From assembly GCA_900549005.1 (NCBI GenBank), contig URMT01000016.1, forward strand, positions 1-24,692: a stretch of DNA of 24,692 nucleotides. Direction: 5' to 3'. The position numbers were made by a program, and so were the translations under genes. This DNA comes from an uncultured Eubacteriales bacterium (GTDB taxonomy: Bacteria; Bacillota; Clostridia; Christensenellales; Borkfalkiaceae). The notes under the pieces are model-generated. The model saw nothing but the letters and a program-made list of their open reading frames with translations, made no database searches and was not told where the DNA came from. This document shows positions 1 to 7,103 of the stretch, in pieces (the stretch's first letter is position 1; each line of letters begins with the position of its first letter).

Positions 1-1192
1 TTGCAAATTGAAGAATCTGTTTTACATCTGTTATATTGACCATCTTATCATCTCCACAAATTCTAATTAGGCGACCAGAGGAACTGCTGGTCTGTTTGAT
101 AAATCTCTGCATTTAGCAGTTTTCAATGTTGCCAAAACGAAAGTTAAGAAGATGTTCCTTTTCTCCATGTCGCTTTCTTTGGCGTAATTTACAAGGTTAT
201 TCCACACAAGATAGTTGTTCAGATACTTGGTAGAAACACCGTTAAAGCCACGCATAAACCTCTTTAGCTGGCTATGGTAGCTATTGATATGTTGGATATT
301 ATAAATGCCTTTCTTGGCTTTGCCAGTCTTTAACTGCACAAGGTCAATGCCATTGGCATTTGTAAATCTCACATAGGAGTTCATCTTGTCCGTAACAAGA
401 GTGGAATTGGTCTTAATCCTACCATCATAAATATGATGTAAATCTCTTGTAGAAACTCTACCAGTATTCGTAATCTTGGAGATAGACAAGCCATTCCTAT
501 TAACCGCACAAGGAACACATACCTTTTCTTGGGACAAGCCTCTGATATGTGTAGAATGACCACGCTTATGAGCCTTGCGTGGCATAGCAAATGTCTTACT
601 CTTGCTATGATTGCCCTTGTACGAGATGGCGAAAAAAGTTTCGTCAGCCTCAATAATGCCGTCAAGGGTAACATCGTCTGCCATATTCTGAAGTGCATCC
701 AAAATCTTGTGTCTCCAAAGGAATGCGGTGTTTCTGTGAATCCCACAAGCAACAGCAGTCTTACGAATGGATAAGCCATTCATCATACAATCAATGTACT
801 GCTCCCACACGGACAAGTCTTTTCTTGTACCAGACACAATGGAGTTCGTAGCAATCACGAAGGACTTGCCACAATCCTTACATACATATCGCTGTGTGCC
901 ATCTTTACGATGACCATTGCGAACCACATGGATACAGCCACAAAGAGGGCATACACGACCATTTGCAAAGCGTTCCTTTGCTACGAAATCTTCAATATTC
1001 AAAGACTTTACAAAGGCAGGACTTAAAAGCATTGTTTTAAGGCTTTCCTGCTCTGCGACAGTCAACTTACCGATAATATCTAATGCGTCTTTGATAGTAG
1101 GCATATCCAATTACCTCCTTCGGTGGTACTGTTTCTTACTATTATTATACGCTATTTCTCGTCAAAAATCAACCATTTGTTGTGACAGAGCC
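1..1192 (-). mobile_element. IS1595-family insertion sequence, left end outside window
   Basis: The segment holds one transposase gene (67-1104). It ends on the right with a candidate terminal inverted repeat at about 1158-1192, which read outward-in starts GGCTCTGTCACAACAAATGG. No matching repeat occurs in positions 1-66, so the other end lies left of the window, and target-site duplication cannot be tested. Eight-base duplications are usual for this family, so AAATGTAA at 1193-1200 is the sequence to look for on the other side. The element is at the edge of the outer mobile island next to a GIY-YIG gene; it may have landed there later. Family assignment is by transposase motifs only. Confidence 0.75.
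67..1104 (-). CDS. IS1595-family (ISXO2-like) transposase
   Basis: Transposase of 345 residues. The N-terminal part carries a zinc ribbon (CPLCGC about residue 52, then CKDCGK about residue 76), followed by a helix-turn-helix-like segment (SIRKTAVACGIHRNT). The catalytic ISXO2-like domain follows, with the first acidic residue in IIEADETFF, the second in LVTDKMNSY, and the third-position Asn/His region in INSYHSQLKRFMRGFNGVS. That Asn-His ending and the GVSTKYL...YLVWNN tail are typical of IS1595 rather than of other DDE families. I chose ATG at 1104 over TTG at 1110 because the AGGAGG site is 9 nt before the ATG and only 3 nt before the TTG. The gene appears intact. Confidence 0.88.
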   Translation of the reverse strand: MPTIKDALDIIGKLTVAEQESLKTMLLSPAFVKSLNIEDFVAKERFANGRVCPLCGCIHVVRNGHRKDGTQRYVCKDCGKSFVIATNSIVSGTRKDLSVWEQYIDCMMNGLSIRKTAVACGIHRNTAFLWRHKILDALQNMADDVTLDGIIEADETFFAISYKGNHSKSKTFAMPRKAHKRGHSTHIRGLSQEKVCVPCAVNRNGLSISKITNTGRVSTRDLHHIYDGRIKTNSTLVTDKMNSYVRFTNANGIDLVQLKTGKAKKGIYNIQHINSYHSQLKRFMRGFNGVSTKYLNNYLVWNNLVNYAKESDMEKRNIFLTFVLATLKTAKCRDLSNRPAVPLVA

Positions 1193-1227
1193 AAATGTAA
1201 AATAGAAAAATGGTATAGTATATTAAA

Positions 1228-1692
1228 TTAGCCCTCGTACCGAGGATTATATTTGTATTGCAACAATCCTTCAATAAAGTTTAATAGCTTCTTATTTTCG
1301 TGTTTATTGTTGCGTCCAGGAATAAGAATATTAACGCGTTCGCAATTATTAATAATCCATTTTCGGATGTCGCTTCCAACAACAAAAGTTGGATCGTGTT
1401 TTAGACTTTTTGCTAAAGTACTTGAATTCTTTCTTTTGCCAGTAAAATCTATATAATGCTGACTTTGATACCTAGCATTGCTATTTTGGCCGGCTTGCCC
1501 GATTTTAAGGATTTCGTTATTATGAATAAAAATATAAACAGCCATTTTGCCTTGTGGTAATTTGGATGGATGATTCCCTTGCGATTGATACTCTACATCA
1601 AAATCTTTGGATTGTTGAAGTGGGTTACCGGCGATTGTAGAAACATCGGTAATCAACCTTGATATTTCATTCACAAGAATTTCAGAATTCAT
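1228..1692 (-). CDS. Small GIY-YIG nuclease-like protein
   Basis: A 154-residue protein with a GIY-YIG-type core at about residues 48-130. It shows a first strand AVYIFI, then LKIGQAG, a conserved Arg (NARYQ), and near the C terminus a Glu (FIEGLLQ) followed by NPRYEG, as in GIY-YIG folds where Glu binds metal. It is a single-domain protein with no obvious DNA-binding addition. The start at 1692 is chosen because AAAGGGA lies 7 nt upstream; an in-frame ATG further up (1752) falls inside the promoter. It has its own promoter and is AT-rich, unlike the neighbouring mob gene. A role in restriction or element maintenance is possible, but its substrate is unknown. It is unlike the GIY-YIG domain of the helicase gene at 3945-6848. 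Confidence 0.65.
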   Translation of the reverse strand: MNSEILVNEISRLITDVSTIAGNPLQQSKDFDVEYQSQGNHPSKLPQGKMAVYIFIHNNEILKIGQAGQNSNARYQSQHYIDFTGKRKNSSTLAKSLKHDPTFVVGSDIRKWIINNCERVNILIPGRNNKHENKKLLNFIEGLLQYKYNPRYEG

Positions 1693-1723
1693 GTACAATC
1701 CCTTTCGTGAATTATTTAAAGTA

Positions 1724-1752
1724 ATACTATCATATAATATCGAATTAGTCAA
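1724..1752 (-). promoter_or_regulatory. Promoter of the GIY-YIG gene
   Basis: On the minus strand TTGACT (1752-1747) and TAGTAT (1729-1724) are separated by 17 nt. The expected transcript start is about 25 nt before the SD and the ATG at 1692. Confidence 0.6.
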
Positions 1753-1759
1753 CTAAAAA

Positions 1760-1793
1760 AGCGGCGGGTGCTTCGTTTGAAGCATCCGCCGCT
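1760..1793 (-). terminator. Intrinsic terminator downstream of the left mob module
   Basis: A 15-bp stem with one G-U pair (arms 1760-1774 and 1779-1793, 4-nt loop). On the minus strand it is followed by a T run (complement of the A run at 1755-1760). It ends leftward transcription coming from mobV and the small gene at 1921-2082, separating it from the GIY-YIG gene. Confidence 0.75.
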
Positions 1794-1920
1794 GCCGTTG
1801 ATCAAGGTTTATGAATTTCGGCGCAACCTGATGATCTGATAAATAGACTTATATTCCGCAACGCATTCAAGCGGCGGCCCCTTACCGTATTTTTTTCACG
1901 GTCATCCGAATCGGATATTC

Positions 1921-2082
1921 TTACTTGCGATTTGGCTGTAAAGCGCGTTCTGCCTGCCACTTTTCAAACGTCCGTTGATTTTCCTCGTCCGCCATATAGG
2001 CGCGGATCGCGGGCAGCAGAAACCGTGCGAGCGAGTCAAGCTCGCAGTTTGAAGTGCCTGTCGTTTTGTTTCTTCTCGTCAT
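1921..2082 (-). CDS. Small conserved-looking protein after mobV
   Basis: A 53-residue ORF, beginning MTRRNKTTGTSN and containing LARFLLPAIRAYMADEENQR and FEKWQAE. The sequence is an amphipathic helical segment rich in acidic and Arg/Lys residues. It lies 58 nt downstream of mobV on the same strand, before the terminator at 1760-1793, so it is probably in the mob transcript. A GGGGA motif abuts the ATG with almost no spacer, so initiation would be poor or coupled; a stop codon lies four codons upstream, so no longer start exists in frame. I recall similar small proteins in Firmicutes integrative elements, but I cannot name a family. Function unknown. Confidence 0.45.
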   Translation of the reverse strand: MTRRNKTTGTSNCELDSLARFLLPAIRAYMADEENQRTFEKWQAERALQPNRK

Positions 2083-2140
2083 TCCCCGTTGTTATGTAAT
2101 GTGCTCGATAGCTTTTCTCCTTGTATTCGGTTATTCAATT

Positions 2141-3184
2141 TTACTTTCCGCCGCGGTCGTTGTCGTTTGACTTGAACGACGGGGCGGAGTTCTTTTCACG
2201 CGATTTGTTTAAGAGAGCGTCGAACTCGGCGGGATAGGCGGCGAGCATATCGCTCACCATCCCGAATGCTTGCTCTTTGCCTTTGGCGCGGCGTTCAGCT
2301 TTCTGCAACTGCTCGAAAAGGTCGCTGCGGTCGCGGTCGGCAATAGCCTTTGACTGCCGCAGGGCAACGTTCTCCGTGCGGAGGGCAGAAAGCTCCTCCT
2401 CGGCTTGCCGTTTTCGCTTTGGTGTGGGCTTGCTACGCTCCGCCTCGATACCCTGCACGATGCCGTTCAGATATTCCTGCGCTTGCTGATTTGTTTTCTC
2501 CGCCGTCTGTTTCGCCTGCGATAGGATTCCATCCGCGTGAATTTGGGCAATTTTCATTTTGCGCTCTGCGTTATGGTCAGCTTCGGCAATGATGTTTTTT
2601 GCCTGCCCGTGCGCCTGCTCGACGATCTTCTTCGCCTTGAACTCCGCCGTGTCAAGGTGTTTTGCCTGACTTCCTTCTTTGCCGCGCTGCAAATTCCATT
2701 TCGCGCCGACTTCTCGATGCAGGTCTGTCTGCAATGCGGTAAGCGCCTTCCTGTCAAACAGCTTCTTCGCGCACAGTCTGCCGTCCGCAATGGGAATTAA
2801 ATTCAGGTGCAGGTGCGGCGTGGTTTCGTCCGTATGGACAACGGCAGAAATGATATTGCCCTCGCCGTAGTGCTCCGAAAAGAAGCGGGTGCATTCGGCA
2901 AAGAATTGCCGTTGCTCGCTTGGAGATAGCTCGCCAAAGAATTTCCTGTCCGAGCCCACAACGAAGGAGCACATCAGAACGGCATCCTTGCGCACTTTGG
3001 TCGGAAGGTCAAGAGCCTCGATCTTATCGTTGATGAACTGCGTGTAGCTGCGCTGCCGTTTGACAATGTGATAGTTGCCGCTCGTGCGCGTGGGGTCTAT
3101 CTGCGGGTTGCTTGCTTGGTAAGTTTCATCCCGCTCGTTCTCCTGTTCGACGGGCGCAATGTCCGTCTTGTGATACTTTTTCAT
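2141..3184 (-). CDS. MobV-family relaxase (Pre/Mob), outer element
   Basis: A 347-residue plasmid-type relaxase that would nick at the adjacent oriT and lead single-strand transfer using a helper conjugation system. The N-terminal part includes YHIVKRQRSYTQFINDKI. The MobV metal-binding signature HxDExTPHxH is present as VVHTDETTPHLHLNLIPI at about residues 115-132. The C-terminal half (about 175-330) is a long charged coiled coil. The start is the ATG at 3184: a GTG three codons earlier is not conserved in the second copy (16666-17715), which is about four-fifths identical by eye. An AAAGGAG lies 29 nt upstream, too far for normal use. The gene corresponds in family and context to TnpZ of Tn4451. 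Confidence 0.9.
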   Translation of the reverse strand: MKKYHKTDIAPVEQENERDETYQASNPQIDPTRTSGNYHIVKRQRSYTQFINDKIEALDLPTKVRKDAVLMCSFVVGSDRKFFGELSPSEQRQFFAECTRFFSEHYGEGNIISAVVHTDETTPHLHLNLIPIADGRLCAKKLFDRKALTALQTDLHREVGAKWNLQRGKEGSQAKHLDTAEFKAKKIVEQAHGQAKNIIAEADHNAERKMKIAQIHADGILSQAKQTAEKTNQQAQEYLNGIVQGIEAERSKPTPKRKRQAEEELSALRTENVALRQSKAIADRDRSDLFEQLQKAERRAKGKEQAFGMVSDMLAAYPAEFDALLNKSREKNSAPSFKSNDNDRGGK

Positions 3185-3249
3185 GTGACACACTAAATAG
3201 CTTATAGATTTATCTCCTTTGATTTTTCCTGTTAAAAAGCCTCGCAGAG

Positions 3250-3291
3250 CCCACTAAACTTCGGAACGAAGTATAGTGGGCTATACTTTCG
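3250..3291. other. oriT of pMV158/MobV type, left copy
   Basis: On the plus strand an imperfect 14-bp inverted repeat (arms 3250-3263 and 3267-3280, one mismatch, GAA loop) overlaps a perfect 7-bp repeat, AGTATAG at 3270-3276 and CTATACT at 3281-3287. This alternative-hairpin layout, with the core AAGTATAGTG followed by GGCTATACTTT, is that of the pMV158-family oriT/RSA, whose relaxase nicks after TAGTG (here after 3278). It lies about 65 nt upstream of its relaxase gene. About 105 nt from here to the mob start are nearly identical to the right copy. Confidence 0.85.
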
Positions 3292-3362
3292 TCGGCACGA
3301 AAAGTGATTGCTTCCCGAAAAGAGGCTTTTGATTTGCTGTAAGCCATCGCTTTGTCATAGCA

Positions 3363-3395
3363 TTACGGCGGTCTGATCGTCGTTTGCTTTCTCAT
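3363..3395 (-). CDS. 10-codon leader peptide upstream of oriT/mobV (left)
   Basis: The ORF reads MRKQTTIRPP then TAA. It is preceded by a very strong site, GGGAGGAAAGTT directly before the ATG. The right-hand module has a peptide of exactly the same length at 16353-16385 (MSKIKTIRPP, TGA), with the same SD and the same last four residues although surrounding sequence and stop codon differ. Conserved length and C terminus suggest that translation of this peptide matters, for instance through ribosome stalling at the Pro-Pro end. That regulatory role is inference. An alternative is the relic of the start of a longer gene, lost in both copies. Confidence 0.6.
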   Translation of the reverse strand: MRKQTTIRPP

Positions 3396-3421
3396 AACTT
3401 TCCTCCCAAAATTGTATTTTT

Positions 3422-3458
3422 CTATCCTTATCCCACACCGAAAGGGCGTGGTCGATAG
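3422..3458 (-). promoter_or_regulatory. Conserved hairpin before the leader peptide (left)
   Basis: On the minus strand CTATC (3458-3454) pairs with GATAG (3426-3422) and encloses a second stem CCACGCC/GGTGTGG. It is followed by AAAAATA and the leader SD. The right module has the same arrangement with a different inner stem (16290-16326). Confidence 0.55.
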
Positions 3459-3884
3459 CCTAAAAAAGGACGCAAAAAAGCCGCTGACTGCTCTTTCCTT
3501 GTCACCGACTTTGACCTTGTTTAGCGGTTTCTTTCCGCTCTATGGTGGTCAACCATTCTGTTAAGTTGTAGGGATGTTTCCGTCGCTGAGGGCCGTACTT
3601 TCCGAAAAAAAGCGTACACTTATAAAAGCCCATCACGGCACGTGCTTAAACTTGCAATGGCAACGGCGTACTTTCTTAAAAAAGCATATAACGAAAAAAG
3701 CCTGTCATCGCGCGTCTTTTCAAACGGCTCGGGTGCGGCGCATGGTGCGCCGAAAACATCGCGGAGAACTTGCTCCGCACACGCGGAACGCATACCTTCC
3801 GCGCAACTCTCCTCATTGCAAGGAGACATCTTCATGCCAACTTAGCGGCACGATAAAAAGGCACAGGCAACATTCTCCCCGTAC
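3459..3884 (-). ncRNA. Candidate structured noncoding leader RNA (left module)
   Basis: A strong promoter (3891-3919) fires into about 430 nt with no convincing gene. Four perfect hairpins stand in a row within 90 nt: 3736-3752 (7 bp), 3761-3778 (6 bp), 3782-3803 (7 bp) and 3808-3826 (6 bp). The 3' part has the long-range pair CCGCT/AGCGG followed by T runs (minus strand, complement of A runs at 3474-3479 and 3462-3467), which may be a terminator or attenuator ahead of the leader peptide. A 71-codon ORF at 3620-3835 overlaps, but has no SD and no recognisable family. I do not recognise the RNA class. It differs in sequence from the right-hand RNA. Confidence 0.45.
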
Positions 3885-3890
3885 TTTTGC

Positions 3891-3919
3891 ATTATATCAT
3901 ACTTTTCTCGCTCTGTCAA
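3891..3919 (-). promoter_or_regulatory. Strong promoter of the left mob leader
   Basis: Minus strand TTGACA (3919-3914), 17-nt spacer, TATAAT (3896-3891): both hexamers are perfect consensus. It sits just beyond the stop of the helicase gene and reads toward oriT and mobV. Confidence 0.8.
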
Positions 3920-3926
3920 TGGAATA

Positions 3927-3940
3927 CGAACGTATGTTTG
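3927..3940. promoter_or_regulatory. SOS (LexA)-box-like operator, left
   Basis: CGAACGTATGTTTG fits the Bacillota LexA pattern CGAAC-RNRY-GTTY. It ends 7 nt upstream of the -35 hexamer. A near-identical site occupies the same place in the right module (15730-15743). LexA binding is inferred from the motif only. Confidence 0.5.
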
Positions 3941-3944
3941 CAAT

Positions 3945-6848
3945 TTATTCCTTCAATTTTAAAAATCCCTGTTCAAAGGCGCTGCCCGCAAAGGTTTTTT
4001 CGCCGACGGAGAAGGCGACGTGGATATACTTTCCCGACTTGTCGAGCTTGACGATTTTCCCTTCGCCGAACTTGGCGTGCAGAACAATATCGCCTTCCGC
4101 AAGGGTAGAAAGGTCGAATGCGGGCATCTGTTCTTCGGGCTTTTCTTCGGCAATGGTCGTATAGACGGCAGGATGCGCGGCATTGATTTCCGTGAGCTCG
4201 GTTTCCGTTTCATCTTCAAAACTATCCCCGTTTTCCGAAACGCGGGCGCTGACCGCGGCAGCCGCCGCGACCTCTTCATCGAAGGCGGGCGCCTCCATCG
4301 TGGCTTGTTGGTTATAGAACAGCTTTTCGTATTCCTCGCGACGGATGGTAGTATCCCAACCGCCGACCTCGTCGGAAATATGCTTTTCGATGCCCGTATA
4401 GGACAGGCTCGAATCCTCGTAGCGTTTGAATTTGAAAATCGCGTCGTTCATCAGCGGGGCATTGAACACGCCGAGAGAACACAAAAGTTCAAAATCTTTG
4501 ACGTTCAGCCCCGTTACCTTTTTGAAAAGCCCCGGCTCTAACTGCGTGATGACGTCTTTGAGCGAGCGTTCGCGGTAATCGGTCAGATACATAAACACCG
4601 GCACGCGCGTAGCGAACTTGATGAGTTTTTCCTGTATCTCCTTGCGTTTGGACTTGTATTCCTTCTCTTCTTGCGTCAGTTCGCGCTTTTCTTTCTCTGA
4701 AAGTTTCCCCTCGTTCTCCTTCTTCGCCTTTTTGACGTGTTCGGACTTGTTGATGATGGTCGCAATGTCCTGATTGAGCGAGCGGAAGCCCTCGATACGC
4801 ATGAGTGCGTCCAGCGCGTCCTGATTGCTCAACAAGCGGGCGAGCGTTTCGTTGTCTACGTTGACGAGCAAAGCCGATTCCCAACGCTTGGCAAGCAAAG
4901 TTGCGCTTGTTCCCGCCATGGCGATGTCGAGGATGTCCTGCGCGTCCACTTGTTTCATGGTGCTGCCGTCGTAGGCGAGAACAGGTAGGAAGTGAATGAA
5001 CTCCGCAACCTTCTTTTCGGGGTTGCTCTCCTCGACGTTCAGGCGGCAGGAATAGTCGGAGATCTGCCTGAGAGCCCTGTCGAGCGCGAAATCGAACACA
5101 TAACATTCCTGCTTCATGATGCGCTTGTCGCCGTTGTCATCGGTAACTTCCCACGGGCTCTGCACGCGGAATGCCGCCTGAAAGTACGTTTCGGGCGATT
5201 TTAAGTTGCGCAGCATAAAGATGCCCGTCCACGGACGGATGGTGACTCCCGTTGTCAGTTTCCCGCAGGAGAGAGTGATGGTCTTGCTTTGCAGCGGGTC
5301 TTGCATGGAAGCCTGCACGGGCCGCAATGCGTCCAGTCCGATGCCCGCCGCCGTGCCTGCGCACACGTTGACGGTATAATCGTGATAGAAGGCGTTCTGC
5401 CGCTGTTTTAAGAGGTTTGCCATCGCCTGACAGCTCGCCACGTTGGGCAAAAACCATAGGGTATGCGTCAAAACGTTCAGAAGCCGCACGTCCGAATAGG
5501 GCATGGGAGGGCGCTTGTCCTGCCCCAATTTCAAATCGTCGATGCTCGAGGGCAGATAGGCACCACGGATGAGGTCGAGCCATTTCTGCACCTCGTTCTC
5601 ATACACAAAGCGGGCGTCGTCACCCTTGCCCTTTGCGGAAAAGAACACGTTGAGGTCAAATTCGTCGTACTCGCCCTGTACGGCGATCTGGCGGATGCTT
5701 TCGGGGATGCGGTAGGTGAGCATGACCATGCGCGGCAGCGAAAGGTACGGGTTGTTCGAGCCTATCCAGCTCTCTTTTGCGCGCTGCTCATCCGAATACG
5801 TCCAGTTATAGATCTGATCTTCGATGAATTCGCCGCTGTTCAGGGCGCGGAAGGGCGTGCCGGACAAAAAAAGGTAATAGTCCGTCGTGATGGGAAGAAA
5901 GGTCTCGTTATAGGCGTTGTCTGCCTCGTCGCGCTTGTATTTTTCCAAGTCGAAGTCGCTGTCCGCTTCTTCGTCGGGGTTGTCGAACAGCTTTTTCGCG
6001 TTCTCACGCCATGCACCGAAATGGTATTCGTCGAACACGACGAGATCCCAGTTGTCGCTGTGGATGAACTCGTTTTTTGCCTTGATGCCGCCGTTTTCGT
6101 TGGTCCCCAAAAGGTCTTGGAAGGAACCGAACACGACGATTGGGCGGCTTTTATCCGCCTGCTCGTACTGCCTGTCAATGTTGACCTTTTTGTCGTGCGC
6201 GTCTTTGTTGGAGATAAACTGCCAGCCCTCAAAATCGACGTGCGTTAAAAGGTCTTCCCGCCAGGCGCTCTCCACGGCAGGCTTGAAGGTGAGCACGAGA
6301 ACGCGTTTCAAGCCCATTTTTTTGGCGAGCTGATAGGTGGCAAACGTCTTGCCGAAGCGCATTTTGGCGTTCCACAAAAATTTCGGGGCTTTGTTGGGCT
6401 CTTCCTTTTTTGCGGAAGCAAAATAGGCCATCGTCTTTTGCACGGCGAGTTGCTGTTCGGGGCGCATTTTGAAGGCAACCGTACGGTTTTCCTGCGTGAA
6501 GATACCGTCGCGCACCTGATGGATGGCGGCAAGCACGTCGCGCTCGCTGCAGCGGAACCATTCGTTTTTGTCCTGCCCTTCGTTTAATTGGTAAAATCCT
6601 TTGCGTCGCAGGGCGGCATGAATATCATGGTCGGTAAAACAAGTTCCGTCCGCGCGCATGGCGCTCTCTTTCAAGACGATCTGATATGGCACGCCGCTTG
6701 TATGTAATTGCTCTTTGACGCGCGTTTCCGCATCGCGGTCGGTGTAGCCGATTTTTAAGTACCCGTCGTGAGAGTAAACGCCTATAAGACGATAGGCGTA
6801 AATGGTCGGCGTGACCTTCGGCCGCTGAATGAAAAAGTTTTGTGGCAT
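3945..6848 (-). CDS. GIY-YIG nuclease / superfamily 2 helicase fusion (restriction subunit)
   Basis: A 967-residue protein, probably the DNA-cutting and translocating subunit of a restriction-type system. Residues about 16-105 form a T5orf172-like GIY-YIG nuclease domain (IYAYRL, LKIGYTD at 31-37, Arg43, and EWF with Glu96). Residues about 125-600 form a ResIII-type helicase: Walker A MRFGKT with Lys167, DEYH at 273-276, SGTP at 329-332 and the motif VI-like YFQAAFRVQ. A charged coiled coil follows (about 715-750). The last 60 residues resemble the Tudor-like tail of UvrD/PcrA helicases (GDIVLHAKFGEGKIV). The gene begins 2 nt after the small zinc protein, so it is translationally coupled. All key motifs look intact. 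Confidence 0.85.
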   Translation of the reverse strand: MPQNFFIQRPKVTPTIYAYRLIGVYSHDGYLKIGYTDRDAETRVKEQLHTSGVPYQIVLKESAMRADGTCFTDHDIHAALRRKGFYQLNEGQDKNEWFRCSERDVLAAIHQVRDGIFTQENRTVAFKMRPEQQLAVQKTMAYFASAKKEEPNKAPKFLWNAKMRFGKTFATYQLAKKMGLKRVLVLTFKPAVESAWREDLLTHVDFEGWQFISNKDAHDKKVNIDRQYEQADKSRPIVVFGSFQDLLGTNENGGIKAKNEFIHSDNWDLVVFDEYHFGAWRENAKKLFDNPDEEADSDFDLEKYKRDEADNAYNETFLPITTDYYLFLSGTPFRALNSGEFIEDQIYNWTYSDEQRAKESWIGSNNPYLSLPRMVMLTYRIPESIRQIAVQGEYDEFDLNVFFSAKGKGDDARFVYENEVQKWLDLIRGAYLPSSIDDLKLGQDKRPPMPYSDVRLLNVLTHTLWFLPNVASCQAMANLLKQRQNAFYHDYTVNVCAGTAAGIGLDALRPVQASMQDPLQSKTITLSCGKLTTGVTIRPWTGIFMLRNLKSPETYFQAAFRVQSPWEVTDDNGDKRIMKQECYVFDFALDRALRQISDYSCRLNVEESNPEKKVAEFIHFLPVLAYDGSTMKQVDAQDILDIAMAGTSATLLAKRWESALLVNVDNETLARLLSNQDALDALMRIEGFRSLNQDIATIINKSEHVKKAKKENEGKLSEKEKRELTQEEKEYKSKRKEIQEKLIKFATRVPVFMYLTDYRERSLKDVITQLEPGLFKKVTGLNVKDFELLCSLGVFNAPLMNDAIFKFKRYEDSSLSYTGIEKHISDEVGGWDTTIRREEYEKLFYNQQATMEAPAFDEEVAAAAAVSARVSENGDSFEDETETELTEINAAHPAVYTTIAEEKPEEQMPAFDLSTLAEGDIVLHAKFGEGKIVKLDKSGKYIHVAFSVGEKTFAGSAFEQGFLKLKE

Positions 6849-6850
6849 GG

Positions 6851-7093
6851 TTATCTCTTCTCAATCAATTCCCATCCCCGAACGCCTTTTGAGGTATTGA
6901 GAATGTATTTTTTTCTGCATTCATCACAAGCAATATAAACATCATGTTCGCGGAATCCCGGAATATTGTCATGTTCTTCGATTATTTTCCCTTTTCCGCA
7001 AGGGCATTCATATTCATAACGTTCGGTATCTCCGCTGCCCGCGCCATAGCCGCTATGCTCTTCTTGGCTTTCATATATCAATTTTGTTCTCAT
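6851..7093 (-). CDS. Small zinc-binding-like protein in the restriction operon
   Basis: An 80-residue protein with four cysteines spaced as a zinc site: Cys30-x-Cys32 (YECPCGKGK) and Cys56-xx-Cys59 (IACDECRKKY), with an acidic stretch and HD between them. The SD is excellent (AGGAGGAAGTT before the ATG). It is 10 nt after the methylase gene and 2 nt before the helicase gene, so it is an operon member. I do not recognise a named family. Its fixed place between methylase and helicase suggests an accessory or bridging role, which is inference. Confidence 0.7.
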   Translation of the reverse strand: MRTKLIYESQEEHSGYGAGSGDTERYEYECPCGKGKIIEEHDNIPGFREHDVYIACDECRKKYILNTSKGVRGWELIEKR

Positions 7094-7103
7094 AACTTCC
7101 TCC

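Noticed and set aside
3185..3193. GTG start three codons upstream of the left mobV ATG
   Set aside because: The second copy has GTT there, while the ATG is shared. Spacing to the SD is not normal for either.
3395..3422. Leader peptides as the start of a degraded longer recombinase gene
   Set aside because: Both copies stop after exactly ten codons with different stop codons and no shared sequence afterwards. Conserved short length fits better than two independent losses, though it is not excluded.
3620..3835. 71-codon minus-strand ORF in the left leader
   Set aside because: No SD, no recognisable family, and it spans four tandem perfect hairpins. Treated as noncoding, but kept as an alternative.
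3574..4164. 196-codon plus-strand ORF
   Set aside because: It crosses the promoter, the SOS-like box and the end of the helicase gene in antisense. Shadow.
5463..6248. 261-codon ORF on the plus strand
   Set aside because: It lies antisense inside the helicase gene, whose motifs are intact. Its sequence is Val/Phe-rich low-complexity as expected from a reversed GC-rich gene, with no SD.
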